A stretch of 64,000 nucleotides of DNA from Aquipseudomonas ullengensis (GCF_014174475.1 NZ_JACJUD010000002.1:484422-548421); one strand, 5' to 3'; shown: positions 51,148-61,371, numbered from the stretch's first letter. A program made the numbers and translations. The notes: generated by a model not told the origin, from the letters alone.

Positions 51148-54100
51148 ATGGCTACTTTGATCGGTGTCGTCAGTCAGGTTGTCGGCGAAGTGTTTGCAGT
51201 AGCCGGCGATGGATCGCGTCGACCCCTAGCCGAAGGCGACCGTGTTTATGCCGGTGAACAGTTGGTTACCGGAGCCAGCGGCTCCGTAGCTATCAACCTT
51301 ACGAACGGGCAGGAGCTGACGCTCGGTCGCGATAGCAGCATGACGCTCAACGAGCAGATGATTGCTGGCACCGATAGCACGCCGCAGACCGATGTGCAGG
51401 ACCAAGCGCCTGCGGCTCCCTCCGATGCCGACCTGACCGATGTCGAGAAACTGCAGGCAGCCATCGAGGCGGGCGTCGACCCGACGCAGAATGCTGAAGC
51501 AACCGCTGCGGGCCCAGGTGGCGGTGGTGGCGGCGGAGCTGGTGGTGTAGGCGGTGGCCACTCCTTCGTGCTGCTGGGCGAGACCGGCGGCCAACTGGAT
51601 CCCACCATCGGCTTCCCGACTGCTGGGTTGGACAGTGGCCCAGATTTTCCTGATCCGGAACCTATCGTTACCCCTGATCCGGTGGTGCCGGACTTCACGC
51701 CTGACGTCGAAGTCGAGTACGAGGACTTCCAGGGCCAGGTCGCAACCGGCCCGGCGATTGTCGATGAAGAGGGCCTCAGCAACGGCACCAACCCCAGCAG
51801 TACCGCCGAGCAGGCGACCGGCCAGCTGGTGATCAATTCCCCGGACGGGGTTTCCGCGCTGCAGATCCAGGACGTCAACGGCAACTGGATCGACGTCACC
51901 AATGGTGGCGTGGTGCAGGGCCAGTACGGCGTGCTCACCGTGGATGCGTCCGGTGGCTGGACCTATGTGCTCAGCGACAACACGCTCAACCACAACAACC
52001 CCAACGCCACTGGCGCCGCCGATCAGGTCGGCGAGAGCTTCGGCGTGCGCGTGTTCGATCTCGATGGCGACGTGTCGCCGACCGTGCAACTCAATGTGCT
52101 GGTCAACGACGACGGCCCGAATGCAGGGCTGAGCGCAGAGGCTGCGTCGCTGGGCCTTGTCAGCGTTGATGAGAGCCTGCCGGTCTTGGGAGGTGTAGGT
52201 GGTGATGGTGTTGCCAGTGCGGTGTTGAGCAGTGCGATTGTTCAGGCCCAATTCGACCCTACCTACGGTGCAGATGGGGAAGGCAGTACGGTTTACAGTT
52301 TGCAGCTCAATGGTGACAACGTAGGTAGTGGGTTATTTGCTGTGGATCCGGGCGTTTCAAATGGCCAGGGGGCTGCAATCCTTCTGAACCAATCAGGCAA
52401 TGTCATTACTGGTAGCGCGGGCGGAGTGGAATATTTCACTCTGACAATTGACCCGAGTAGTGGGGCGGTGACTTTAGCGTTGCTAGACAATATTTGGCAT
52501 GGCGACACCAGTAGCAACGATGACGGTCAGTTGTTGGAGTTGTCGCCGGGTGTACTGGAGCTGGTGCAGACAATCACCGACGGTGATGGCGATACCGACA
52601 CTGCTTCGATTGATCTGGGTGCTGCCGGCGCGTTTGGTTTTGATGACGATGGCCCAACCCTGACGGTAGAAGCGAGTGGTGAGGGAGAAGGCCGCTCTCT
52701 GAGCATGCAGCTCGATGAAACTGTTGGTCTTGACCGAGCTGCGCCTGGTGAAACGGCAAACGGTAACAGCGATGACGATGGCCCTGGCCTTGGGCAAGTA
52801 ACGACGGCAGTTAGCGGTGGTTTGGCGGCACTGTTCAGCATCGGTGGTAGCTATGGTTCAGACGGTGCGGGCAGTACGAGCGGTATATTCAGTTTTGCTG
52901 GTGTTCCCCCAGGTGGCCTGCTGACCAATTTGTCTGCCACCGTTGGTGGTGCGATCACGCTGGTGGCGGATGGCAGCGGTGGGCTAAACGGCGTCGATAG
53001 CACCAATCAGGTCGTGTTCACCATCCAGATCGTGGAAGTAGGCGGTGAACTGCAACTACAGACGACGCTGTTCGAGGCCTTGAAGCATGGCAATGCGGCC
53101 TTGTTTGATGAGTCGCTAAACCTGTTGTTGCGACAAGGCAGCTTGGAGCTGCAGTACGAGGTGACTCGTATTGATGGTGATGGCGACAGGCTGGTTCAGT
53201 CGGATCGAATCACCTTGGCCGATGGTGAGAGTTCGGTATTCAGCTTCGAGGACGATGGTCCGACCCTGACGGTAGACGGGAGTGGTGAGGGCGAAGGCCG
53301 CTCCCTGAACATGCAGCTCGATGAAACTGTTGGTCTTGACCGAGCTGCGCTTGGTGAAACGGCAAACGGTAACAGCGATGACGATGGCCCTGGCCTTGGG
53401 CAAGTCACGACGGCAGTTAGCGGTGGTTTGGCGGCACTGTTCAGCATCGGTGGTAGTTATGGTTCAGACGGTGCGGGCAGTACGAGCGGTGTATTCAGTT
53501 TTGCTGGTGTTCCCCCAGGTGGCCTGCTGACCAATTTGTCTGCCACCGTTGGTGGTGCGATCACGCTGGTGGCGGATGGCAGCGGTGGGCTAAACGGCGT
53601 CGATAGCACCAATCAGGTCGTGTTCACCATTCAGATCGTGGATGTAGGCGGCGAACTGCAACTACAGACGACGCTGTTCGAGGCCTTGGAACATGGCAAT
53701 GCGGCCTTGTTTGATGAGTCGCTAAACCTGTGGTTGCGACAAGGCAGCTTGGAGCTGCAGTACGAGGTGACTCGTATTGATGGTGATGGCGACAAGCTTG
53801 TTGTGTCGGACAGCATTACCTTGGCCGATGGTGAGGGTTCGGTATTTAGCTTCGAGGACGATGGTCCGGCGGTGAGCAGCTTCGGTCTGAAGGAAGGTGC
53901 GAAGCTGTACGTGGATGAATCACTGGGTACGACCGGTTCGATCAAGGATGAAGGCGCTGGTGTGGCAGGCAACAACGATGAGACTGCCGTCGGTGCGCCG
54001 GCAGGTGCGCTGGGCTATGCAACAATCGGTGGTGCCAGCTTGTTCAACCTGGTGGTGGATGCTGGTAGTGATGGGCCGGACAGCAGTAAGACCAAGTACG

Positions 54101-57100
54101 AGCTGACGCTCAGTGCTGCGAATGTAGACTCGGGTCTGGATGCCACGGCTGGAGGCAACATCCTACTGTCGCAGGAGGTAGGCACAGGCGACATCCTGGG
54201 GATGGTGGGCAGTGTGGTTGTCTTCCGTATCCACCTGGATGCCGATGATGGCGACCTGACGTTGACCCAGTACGAGGCAATCAAACACACCGATGCCAAC
54301 AACCATGACTTCCTGGCGCAGATCGCTGAGGGGGTAGTGAAGGCGCAAGTTACGGTATTTGACCAAGATGATGACTCGGCGACGTCGAGTAGCGTGGATT
54401 TGGGTTCGGTACTGGGCTTCGAGGACGATGGTCCGAGTATTGTCCTGGGCTTTGGAACGGCACCTGTGCCGGTTCTCAATACCCAGGATGCAGAGACCAT
54501 CGGGGCCAACTCCGATACGGTCGGTGCGAATTTCAGCAGCGTCTTCAGTGTTACCAGTTCCAGCTACGGCGCCGATGGTGCGGGTACTACCAGTACCAGC
54601 TATGCCTTGGTGATGATTGCCGCCGAAGGCTCGGCGTCGGGCCTGAGCAGCAATGGCGCAGCTATCTACCTCTACGAAACCGGTGGGGTGATCTATGGCT
54701 CCACGTCGGCTTCCGAGGGCGGCGTCAACGCGGGCAACACCATCTTCTCCTTGGCGGTGGATGGCTCCGGGTCGGTAACGCTGACCCAGAACGCCGAGAT
54801 CGATCACGCCGGCCCCGGCGTGGGCAGTGGCTACGATGCCCAGGAAGCGGTGCTGGGTAGCGGCCTGGTCGGGCTGAAGGGCACGGTGACCATCACCGAT
54901 GGCGATGGTGATTTCGCCACGTCCGACAAGGTGCTGGATCTGGGCGGCAAGGTGGCCTTCGATGACGACGGCCCGAGCATTGTTCTGGGCTTTGGAACGG
55001 CACCTGTGCCTGTTCTCAATACCCAGGATGCAGAGACCATCGGAGCCAACTCCGATACGTCCGGTGCGAATTTCAGCAGCGTCTTCAGTGTTACCAGTTC
55101 CAGCTACGGCGCCGATGGTGCGGGTACTACCAGTACCAGCTATGCCTTGGTGATGATTGCCGCCGAAGGCTCGGCGTCGGGCCTGAGCAGCAATGGTGCG
55201 ACGGTCTACCTCTACGAAAACGGTGGGGTGATCTACGGATCCACTGCCGCGACCGAAGGCGGTATCAACGCCGGCAATACCATCTTCTCCCTGGGCGGAA
55301 ATGGTTCCGGGTCGGTGGTCCTGACCCAGTATGCCGAGATTGATCACGCCGGCCCCGGCGTGGGTAGCAACTACGGTGCCCAGGAAGCGGTGCTGGGTAG
55401 CGGCCTGGTTGGGCTCAAAGGCACGGTGACCATCACCGATGGCGATGGTGATTTCGCCACGTCCGACAAGGTGCTGGATCTGGGCGGCAAGGTGGCCTTC
55501 GATGACGACGGCCCGAGCATTGTTCTGGGCTTTGGAACGGCACCTGTGCCTGTTCTCAATACCCAGGATGCAGAGACCATCGGGGCCAACTCCGATACGT
55601 CCGGTGCGAATTTCAGCAGCGTCTTCAGTGTTACCAGTTCCAGCTACGGCGCCGATGGTGCGGGTACTACCAGTACCAGCTATGCCTTGGTGATGATTGC
55701 CGCCGAAGGCTCGGCGTCGGGCCTGAGCAGCAATGGTGCGACGGTCTACCTCTACGAAAACGGTGGGGTGATCTACGGATCCACTGCCGCGACCGAAGGC
55801 GGTATCAACGCCGGCAATACCATCTTCTCCCTGGGCGGAAATGGTTCCGGGTCGGTGGTCCTGACCCAGTATGCCGAGATTGATCACGCCGGCCCCGGCG
55901 TGGGTAGCAACTACGGTGCCCAGGAAGCGGTGCTGGGTAGCGGCCTGGTTGGGCTGAAGGGCACGGTGACCATCACCGATGGCGATGGTGATTTCGCCAC
56001 GTCCGACAAGGTGCTGGACCTGGGCGGCAAGGTGGCCTTCGATGACGATGGCCCGAGCATTTCCCTGGGCTTCAGCTCAACGCAGCAGGCGGTGCTCAAT
56101 ACCCAGGATGCCGAGACCATTGGGATCAACTCCGATACGGCTAGCAGTAGCTTCAGTGGCGCCTTCACCGTCACCAGCTCCAGCTACGGCGCGGATGGCG
56201 CAGGGACTACCAGCACCAGCTATGCGCTGGTGATGATTGCGGCGGAAGGAGTGGCCTCGGGCCTGAGCAGCAATGGTGCTGCTATCTACCTGTACGAAAC
56301 CGGTGGGGTGATCTATGGCTCCACGTCGGCTTCCGAGGGTGGCGTCAACGCGGGCAACACTATCTTCTCCTTGGCGGTGGATGGCTCTGGGTCGGTAACG
56401 CTGACCCAGAATGCCGAGATCGATCACGCCCTGCCTGGCGTAAGCAGCAACTACGGCGCCCAGGAGGCCGTGCTGGGCAATAACCTGGTCGGGCTCAAAG
56501 GCACCGTGACCATTACCGATGGCGACGGCGACTTCGCCAGCTCCAACAAGGTGCTGGACCTGGGTGGCAAGGTGGCCTTCGACGACGATGGCCCGAGCAT
56601 TAGCCTGGGCTTCGGTTCATCGCAACTGCCGGTGCTCAACACCCAGGATGCGCAGACCATCGGGGCTAACTCCGATACCGCCAGCGGCAGTTTCAGTGGC
56701 GCCTTCACCGTCACCAGTTCCAACTACGGTGCGGATGGTGCGGGTACTACCAGCACCAGTTATGCCATGGTGATGATCGCCGCCGAAGGCTCGGCGTCGG
56801 GCCTGAGCAGCAATGGCGTAGCGATCTACCTGTACGAGAACGGTGGGGTCATCTATGGGTCCACCGCGGCCACTCAAGCGGGGGTCAACGCTGGCAACAC
56901 CATCTTCTCCCTGAGCGTGAATGGATCCGGGTCGGTAACCCTGACCCAAAATGCCGAGATCGATCACGCCGGCCCCGGCGTGGGTAGCAGCTACGACGCT
57001 CAGGAAGCTGTGCTGGGTAGCGGCCTGGTCGGCCTGAAAGGCACGGCAACCATCATCGATGGCGATGGCGACATTGCATCCTCCAGCCAGGTGCTGGACC

Positions 57101-60100
57101 TGGGTGGCAAGGTGGCCTTCGATGACGATGGCCCGAGCATCAGCCTGGGTTTCAGCTCATCGCAACTGTCGGTGCTCAATACCCAGGATGCCGAGACCGT
57201 TGGGGTCAACTCTGATACGGCCAGTAGCAGCTTCAGTGGCGCCTTCACCGTCACCAGCTCCAACTACGGCGCGGATGGGCCGGGCACCACCAGCACCAGC
57301 TATGCCATGGTGATGATCGCCGCCGAAGGCTCGGCATCGGGCCTGAGTAGCAATGGCGTGACCATTTACCTGTATGAGACCGGTGGGGTGATCTACGGCT
57401 CCACGTCGGCTACGGAGGGTGGCGTCAACGCCGGCAACACCATCTTCTCCCTGGCGGTGGATGGCTCCGGGTCGATTACCCTCACCCAGAATGCCGAGAT
57501 CGATCACGCCCTGCCTGGCGTAGGCAGCAACTACGGCGCCCAGGAGGCGGTGCTGGGTAATAATCTGGTCGGCCTGAAAGGCACAGTGACCATTACCGAT
57601 GGCGACGGCGACTTCGCCAGCTCCAACAAGGTGCTGGATCTGGGCGGCAAGGTGGCCTTCGATGACGATGGTCCGAGCATCAGCCTGGGCTTCAGTTCAT
57701 CGCAGCTGCCGGTGCTCAATACCCAGGATGCGCAGACCATTGGCGCTGCCACGGATACCGACAGCGGCAACTTCAGTGGTGGCTTTACCGTCACATCCAG
57801 TTTCGGTGCCGATGGCGCAGGTACGATCACGCAGAGCTATAGCCTCAACCTGATGGCAGGTCCTGCCGGCGGGCCGCTGGCTTCCGGTATGAATGCCAGT
57901 GGCGGCGCTATCTACCTGTACGAGGTGGGCGGCAGCATCGTCGGTTCTACCTCGGCTACCAGTGCAGGTATTTCGGTTGGCAATACGGTGTTCTCGCTGT
58001 CAGTGAATGCCGGCTCTGGGCAGGTCACCCTGACTCAGTACCAGGAAATCAACCATGATCTGCCCGGCTCCAGTTCCAATTACGCCAGCCAGGAAGAGCT
58101 GCTTGGTACGGGGCTGGTCGGTCTGAAGCTCACAGCCACCATTACCGATGGGGATGGTGACTTTGCCAGCACCAACAAGGTGCTGGATCTGGGTGGCAAG
58201 GTGGCCTTCGATGACGACGGCCCGACTGCCAGGGACAACACCATCTCCGTAATGGAAGGCGGTGTGCCACCTTTCAACCTGATCCTGGTGGTGGATACCT
58301 CCGGCAGCATGCTCTATGAGATCGGCACCAATAACCAGGGCTCACCTAACCGCCTGGAACTGGCCAAGGAAGCGCTTGCCAACATGATCGACAGTTACGC
58401 TGCCCTTGGCGTACCGCTGGCGATCACGGTGATTGATTTCGCCACGGGGGCGCTGCTGATTCCACAAACCACCGACCCGGACGTGGCCAAAGCCAGCATT
58501 CAGGGCTTGGCCACCGATGGCGGCAATACCAACTACAACGCACCGTTGGTGCTGGCGCAGAATCAGTTGACTGCGGACTTGGTCAACCTGCCGGATTACG
58601 AGCATCGGGTGTACTTCCTGTCGGATGGTCAGCCCAACGTGGGCAACGTTCCGGCTGGCTGGACATCCTTCGTCAATGCCAGTGGCGCCGAGGTCTATGC
58701 GGTCGGGCTCAGCGTCAGCTCCAATGCTGGAGCGATCGCCCAACTGGGACTGGTCGAGGATCATGGTGATGCAGTCACCTTGATCGATGACCCCTACGAT
58801 CTCGACGCAACCTTGCAGGCCACTGTGCCGCTGCCGAGCATGGGTAATGTGATTACCGATGTCGATCCGCAGGATGGCGTCGACAGCAGTGGTGCAGATG
58901 CTGCGGTGACCGTGACCAAGGTCAGCTTCGTTGCGGCTGACCCGTCGGATTACGTCGGCATTGCCGATCAGATATCCGGCAATGTGGTCACCTTCCTGGT
59001 TCAAGGCGGCACCACCGGGCCGATCACCACACCGTTGGGCGGTACGCTGGTGGTCAATGCCAACGGCTCCTACAGCTATACACCGCCCAATAATGTGTTG
59101 GTCGACAGCCAGGAGGTCTTCACCTACACCATCATCGACAAGGATGGCGACACTTCCAGTGCCGACCTGAATATCAACGTCCTGGATACCAGCCCGATCA
59201 TTGCCAATGTCTACGAGGATGGCCTGCCCAATGGCCTGCTTGATGTAGGCTCGAATGTCACTCTGGTGGCGGGCAGTCTGGCAGGAACAGTTGCTGACAG
59301 CGCCGGTGTGACCTTCAGCCTGGGCAGCACCAGTGGCTTGCCGGTACTGACTGCAGATGGTGTGGCGATAACCTACAGCGTGGTCGATGGGCCTACCTCC
59401 GATACCCTGACGGCCAAGGCGGGTACGGACACCATTTTCACTCTGGTGCTGCAGGCCAGTGGCAGTTACACCTTCAGTCTGGTAGGGGCCATCGATCATG
59501 CCTCGGCGAACGGGGACGACCAGGAACTGAAAGACCTGGATCTTTCCAGCGTCATTGTGGCCAAGGAAGGTCTGGCCAATGTCCCGCTGATCCGTGACTT
59601 CATCGTCCAGGTTGAGGACGATGTACCAGTGGTTCTGGCCGCTTCCAACCTGGTCTACTCAAATAGCAACAACCCGGCCGGCGCGACTGGGATTTTCGAC
59701 TACAGCACGGGTGCGGACACCCGTGGCAGTGGGCCGTTCTCTGCGTCGGACTCGGATTTCAATGCCATCACTCTGGCCGGTACCGTGGGTGGTACAGCCA
59801 TCACGTCGCAGTCAGTCACCTGGGTCTCGGAAAGTGCCAGTACGGCCACCTTCGATATCGAGTTCAACTACGCTCCGAACCCGGCCAACCCGGGAACTAC
59901 GGTGGAGGCGACCGGTACCCTGACCTTCGACAAGGTCAACGGTACCTACACGGTATCGCTGGATGAACCGGTACAGGGTTACAGCATCCTTAAAACCAGT
60001 GCCTCGCTGAGTATCACCGGGTACGAGACGGGTGGCAGCGTGCTGGATAACACCCAGCCGGCGGTGTCGGTCGCCAAGCTGGATAATGACTTCTATGTCC

Positions 60101-61371
60101 AGTTCAGAAGCGCAGCAGAACCTGGTGGCGGAACGGGTGGCAATAACCTGCAGGCAGGAAGTTCGGGAACCACCGTGTTCAGTAATGGCGAGCTGTTCAC
60201 TCAGGGTGCTTCCTGGGTCAGCGTGTCGAACTCTGCGAACGGCGTTGCCGGTGACACCATCGGCAAGGGCGAGGTCCTAGACCTGACCTTCCATACCGCT
60301 AATCCGACCGGCACTGTGGTGGCCAACCCGGATGGACGTGCCGACGGCATCTTCCTCAAGTTCGACGGTATCAATAACGAGGACCTGGTGGTGGTGCTGA
60401 GACTCATCGGTGACGGTGGCGTGAAAACCACCCGGGCACTGGTTATCAGCAATAACGATATTGCCACTGCCGGAAGCAGCGCGGCGACCCTGGCAGCCTT
60501 GCTGGCTTATGGAATTACCCTGGACCAAAACGATGGGGCCATTGTTATCCAGCACAATGACTTCAACGGGGCAGGGGAGAACTGGCAAATTTACGGTGCG
60601 CAGATCCTGACCAGCGTGGAAGACATCACCACCTCGGTGGCGTTGAACTTCAACTCCGCCATTGGCGATTCGGGTGGTTCAAGCAGCACCACCAGCTTCA
60701 ATAACCAAACTGACAACGATGTTGTGAAGGTCTCTGATATCGGTCTGATCACCACTGAGACCAACACGCTGGATACCGAGTTGGACTTCCAGGTTGGGGT
60801 CAAGGATGCCGATAACGATGTTTCCTCCAGCACCAATCTGCATGTGACCATCGAGGCAGGCACTACCTTCACCGGCACGGCGGTTGCCGATGTTATCCAG
60901 GGTAGTGCCGGTAACGACACGTTGTATGGCCTGGTTGGTGATGACGTGCTGATTGGTGGCGCAGGTAATGATCTGCTGGTGGGTGGTGCGGATAACGATA
61001 CCTATCTCTGGAAAGCAGGGAGCACAGGTACGGATACCATCCAAGGCTTTGTCCATAGCTTCAACGGCAATACACAGGGTGACAGGTTGGATCTGTCGGA
61101 ATTGCTGAGTGGCGAGAACACCATCGGAGGTGGAGGTGTAGGCAACTTGCTGAGCTTCCTTGATATCTCTGCAGCTAATGTTTCCGGTGGTGCAGGGTTG
61201 GATACGGTGATCAAGGTCAGCGATACCGCAACAGCCAACCCGGAGTCCTCGACTGAGCAGACCATCGTGCTACAGGATGTAAACCTCTATACCAGCTATT
61301 CCACGGGCAGTGAGGCCAGTGTGATTCTGGGCATGCTCAATGATGGTACGTTGAAGGTTGATGTGGCTTAA
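51148..61371 (+). CDS. lapA: giant LapA-type cell-surface adhesin, type I secreted, with retention module and VWA domain
   Basis: 3407 residues from ATG 51148 (GGAGGAAGGA upstream). Residues 1-118 form the retention module (ATLIGVVSQVVGEVFAVAGD, GQELTLGRDSSMTLNE), which plugs the TolC channel. TAAG at 119-122 is the expected LapG cleavage site, before a poly-Gly hinge. Two 202-residue repeats span about 500-908, and seven repeats of about 180 residues span 1092-2354, each with DGDGD and FDDDGPS calcium-type motifs. A VWA domain with MIDAS DTSGS begins near 2376. The C-terminus has RTX nonapeptides (GGAGNDLLVGGADNDTYLW) and a type I secretion signal. It should bind cells to surfaces and each other in biofilms. 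The gene symbol is by role, not by close identity. Confidence 0.92.
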   Translation: MATLIGVVSQVVGEVFAVAGDGSRRPLAEGDRVYAGEQLVTGASGSVAINLTNGQELTLGRDSSMTLNEQMIAGTDSTPQTDVQDQAPAAPSDADLTDVEKLQAAIEAGVDPTQNAEATAAGPGGGGGGGAGGVGGGHSFVLLGETGGQLDPTIGFPTAGLDSGPDFPDPEPIVTPDPVVPDFTPDVEVEYEDFQGQVATGPAIVDEEGLSNGTNPSSTAEQATGQLVINSPDGVSALQIQDVNGNWIDVTNGGVVQGQYGVLTVDASGGWTYVLSDNTLNHNNPNATGAADQVGESFGVRVFDLDGDVSPTVQLNVLVNDDGPNAGLSAEAASLGLVSVDESLPVLGGVGGDGVASAVLSSAIVQAQFDPTYGADGEGSTVYSLQLNGDNVGSGLFAVDPGVSNGQGAAILLNQSGNVITGSAGGVEYFTLTIDPSSGAVTLALLDNIWHGDTSSNDDGQLLELSPGVLELVQTITDGDGDTDTASIDLGAAGAFGFDDDGPTLTVEASGEGEGRSLSMQLDETVGLDRAAPGETANGNSDDDGPGLGQVTTAVSGGLAALFSIGGSYGSDGAGSTSGIFSFAGVPPGGLLTNLSATVGGAITLVADGSGGLNGVDSTNQVVFTIQIVEVGGELQLQTTLFEALKHGNAALFDESLNLLLRQGSLELQYEVTRIDGDGDRLVQSDRITLADGESSVFSFEDDGPTLTVDGSGEGEGRSLNMQLDETVGLDRAALGETANGNSDDDGPGLGQVTTAVSGGLAALFSIGGSYGSDGAGSTSGVFSFAGVPPGGLLTNLSATVGGAITLVADGSGGLNGVDSTNQVVFTIQIVDVGGELQLQTTLFEALEHGNAALFDESLNLWLRQGSLELQYEVTRIDGDGDKLVVSDSITLADGEGSVFSFEDDGPAVSSFGLKEGAKLYVDESLGTTGSIKDEGAGVAGNNDETAVGAPAGALGYATIGGASLFNLVVDAGSDGPDSSKTKYELTLSAANVDSGLDATAGGNILLSQEVGTGDILGMVGSVVVFRIHLDADDGDLTLTQYEAIKHTDANNHDFLAQIAEGVVKAQVTVFDQDDDSATSSSVDLGSVLGFEDDGPSIVLGFGTAPVPVLNTQDAETIGANSDTVGANFSSVFSVTSSSYGADGAGTTSTSYALVMIAAEGSASGLSSNGAAIYLYETGGVIYGSTSASEGGVNAGNTIFSLAVDGSGSVTLTQNAEIDHAGPGVGSGYDAQEAVLGSGLVGLKGTVTITDGDGDFATSDKVLDLGGKVAFDDDGPSIVLGFGTAPVPVLNTQDAETIGANSDTSGANFSSVFSVTSSSYGADGAGTTSTSYALVMIAAEGSASGLSSNGATVYLYENGGVIYGSTAATEGGINAGNTIFSLGGNGSGSVVLTQYAEIDHAGPGVGSNYGAQEAVLGSGLVGLKGTVTITDGDGDFATSDKVLDLGGKVAFDDDGPSIVLGFGTAPVPVLNTQDAETIGANSDTSGANFSSVFSVTSSSYGADGAGTTSTSYALVMIAAEGSASGLSSNGATVYLYENGGVIYGSTAATEGGINAGNTIFSLGGNGSGSVVLTQYAEIDHAGPGVGSNYGAQEAVLGSGLVGLKGTVTITDGDGDFATSDKVLDLGGKVAFDDDGPSISLGFSSTQQAVLNTQDAETIGINSDTASSSFSGAFTVTSSSYGADGAGTTSTSYALVMIAAEGVASGLSSNGAAIYLYETGGVIYGSTSASEGGVNAGNTIFSLAVDGSGSVTLTQNAEIDHALPGVSSNYGAQEAVLGNNLVGLKGTVTITDGDGDFASSNKVLDLGGKVAFDDDGPSISLGFGSSQLPVLNTQDAQTIGANSDTASGSFSGAFTVTSSNYGADGAGTTSTSYAMVMIAAEGSASGLSSNGVAIYLYENGGVIYGSTAATQAGVNAGNTIFSLSVNGSGSVTLTQNAEIDHAGPGVGSSYDAQEAVLGSGLVGLKGTATIIDGDGDIASSSQVLDLGGKVAFDDDGPSISLGFSSSQLSVLNTQDAETVGVNSDTASSSFSGAFTVTSSNYGADGPGTTSTSYAMVMIAAEGSASGLSSNGVTIYLYETGGVIYGSTSATEGGVNAGNTIFSLAVDGSGSITLTQNAEIDHALPGVGSNYGAQEAVLGNNLVGLKGTVTITDGDGDFASSNKVLDLGGKVAFDDDGPSISLGFSSSQLPVLNTQDAQTIGAATDTDSGNFSGGFTVTSSFGADGAGTITQSYSLNLMAGPAGGPLASGMNASGGAIYLYEVGGSIVGSTSATSAGISVGNTVFSLSVNAGSGQVTLTQYQEINHDLPGSSSNYASQEELLGTGLVGLKLTATITDGDGDFASTNKVLDLGGKVAFDDDGPTARDNTISVMEGGVPPFNLILVVDTSGSMLYEIGTNNQGSPNRLELAKEALANMIDSYAALGVPLAITVIDFATGALLIPQTTDPDVAKASIQGLATDGGNTNYNAPLVLAQNQLTADLVNLPDYEHRVYFLSDGQPNVGNVPAGWTSFVNASGAEVYAVGLSVSSNAGAIAQLGLVEDHGDAVTLIDDPYDLDATLQATVPLPSMGNVITDVDPQDGVDSSGADAAVTVTKVSFVAADPSDYVGIADQISGNVVTFLVQGGTTGPITTPLGGTLVVNANGSYSYTPPNNVLVDSQEVFTYTIIDKDGDTSSADLNINVLDTSPIIANVYEDGLPNGLLDVGSNVTLVAGSLAGTVADSAGVTFSLGSTSGLPVLTADGVAITYSVVDGPTSDTLTAKAGTDTIFTLVLQASGSYTFSLVGAIDHASANGDDQELKDLDLSSVIVAKEGLANVPLIRDFIVQVEDDVPVVLAASNLVYSNSNNPAGATGIFDYSTGADTRGSGPFSASDSDFNAITLAGTVGGTAITSQSVTWVSESASTATFDIEFNYAPNPANPGTTVEATGTLTFDKVNGTYTVSLDEPVQGYSILKTSASLSITGYETGGSVLDNTQPAVSVAKLDNDFYVQFRSAAEPGGGTGGNNLQAGSSGTTVFSNGELFTQGASWVSVSNSANGVAGDTIGKGEVLDLTFHTANPTGTVVANPDGRADGIFLKFDGINNEDLVVVLRLIGDGGVKTTRALVISNNDIATAGSSAATLAALLAYGITLDQNDGAIVIQHNDFNGAGENWQIYGAQILTSVEDITTSVALNFNSAIGDSGGSSSTTSFNNQTDNDVVKVSDIGLITTETNTLDTELDFQVGVKDADNDVSSSTNLHVTIEAGTTFTGTAVADVIQGSAGNDTLYGLVGDDVLIGGAGNDLLVGGADNDTYLWKAGSTGTDTIQGFVHSFNGNTQGDRLDLSELLSGENTIGGGGVGNLLSFLDISAANVSGGAGLDTVIKVSDTATANPESSTEQTIVLQDVNLYTSYSTGSEASVILGMLNDGTLKVDVA
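51502..51513 (+). other. predicted LapG cleavage site (TAAG) in the adhesin
   Basis: The codons acc gct gcg ggc encode Thr-Ala-Ala-Gly at residues 119-122. In P. fluorescens LapA the periplasmic protease LapG cuts between the two alanines of such a motif. Its position right after the retention module fits, so cleavage here would release the adhesin from the surface. Confidence 0.75.
52645..53856 (+). repeat. two tandem 606-bp repeats in the adhesin gene
   Basis: Units of 606 bases begin at 52645 and 53251 and encode 202 residues each, starting DDGPTLTV and including GLAALFSIGGSYGSDGAG. Long runs are base-for-base identical between copies, so the duplication is recent or kept uniform by gene conversion. 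Confidence 0.9.
54421..58209 (+). repeat. seven tandem ~540-bp repeats in the adhesin gene
   Basis: Units begin at 54421, 54961, 55501, 56041, 56581, 57121 and 57661; the first six are exactly 540 bases and the last 549. Each encodes an Ig-like extender domain that opens with DDGPSI and ends with VLDLGGKVAFD. Units 2 and 3 differ at only a handful of bases, whereas unit 7 is clearly divergent. Confidence 0.93.

Noticed and set aside
54163..55887. 574-residue repetitive open frame on the minus strand
   Set aside because: It is the reverse shadow of the 540-bp adhesin repeats; its periodicity comes from the coding repeats on the plus strand.
54421..58209. Regular repeats that might suggest a CRISPR or satellite array
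   Set aside because: The 540-bp units are fully coding, keep the frame and have no short repeat-spacer structure.
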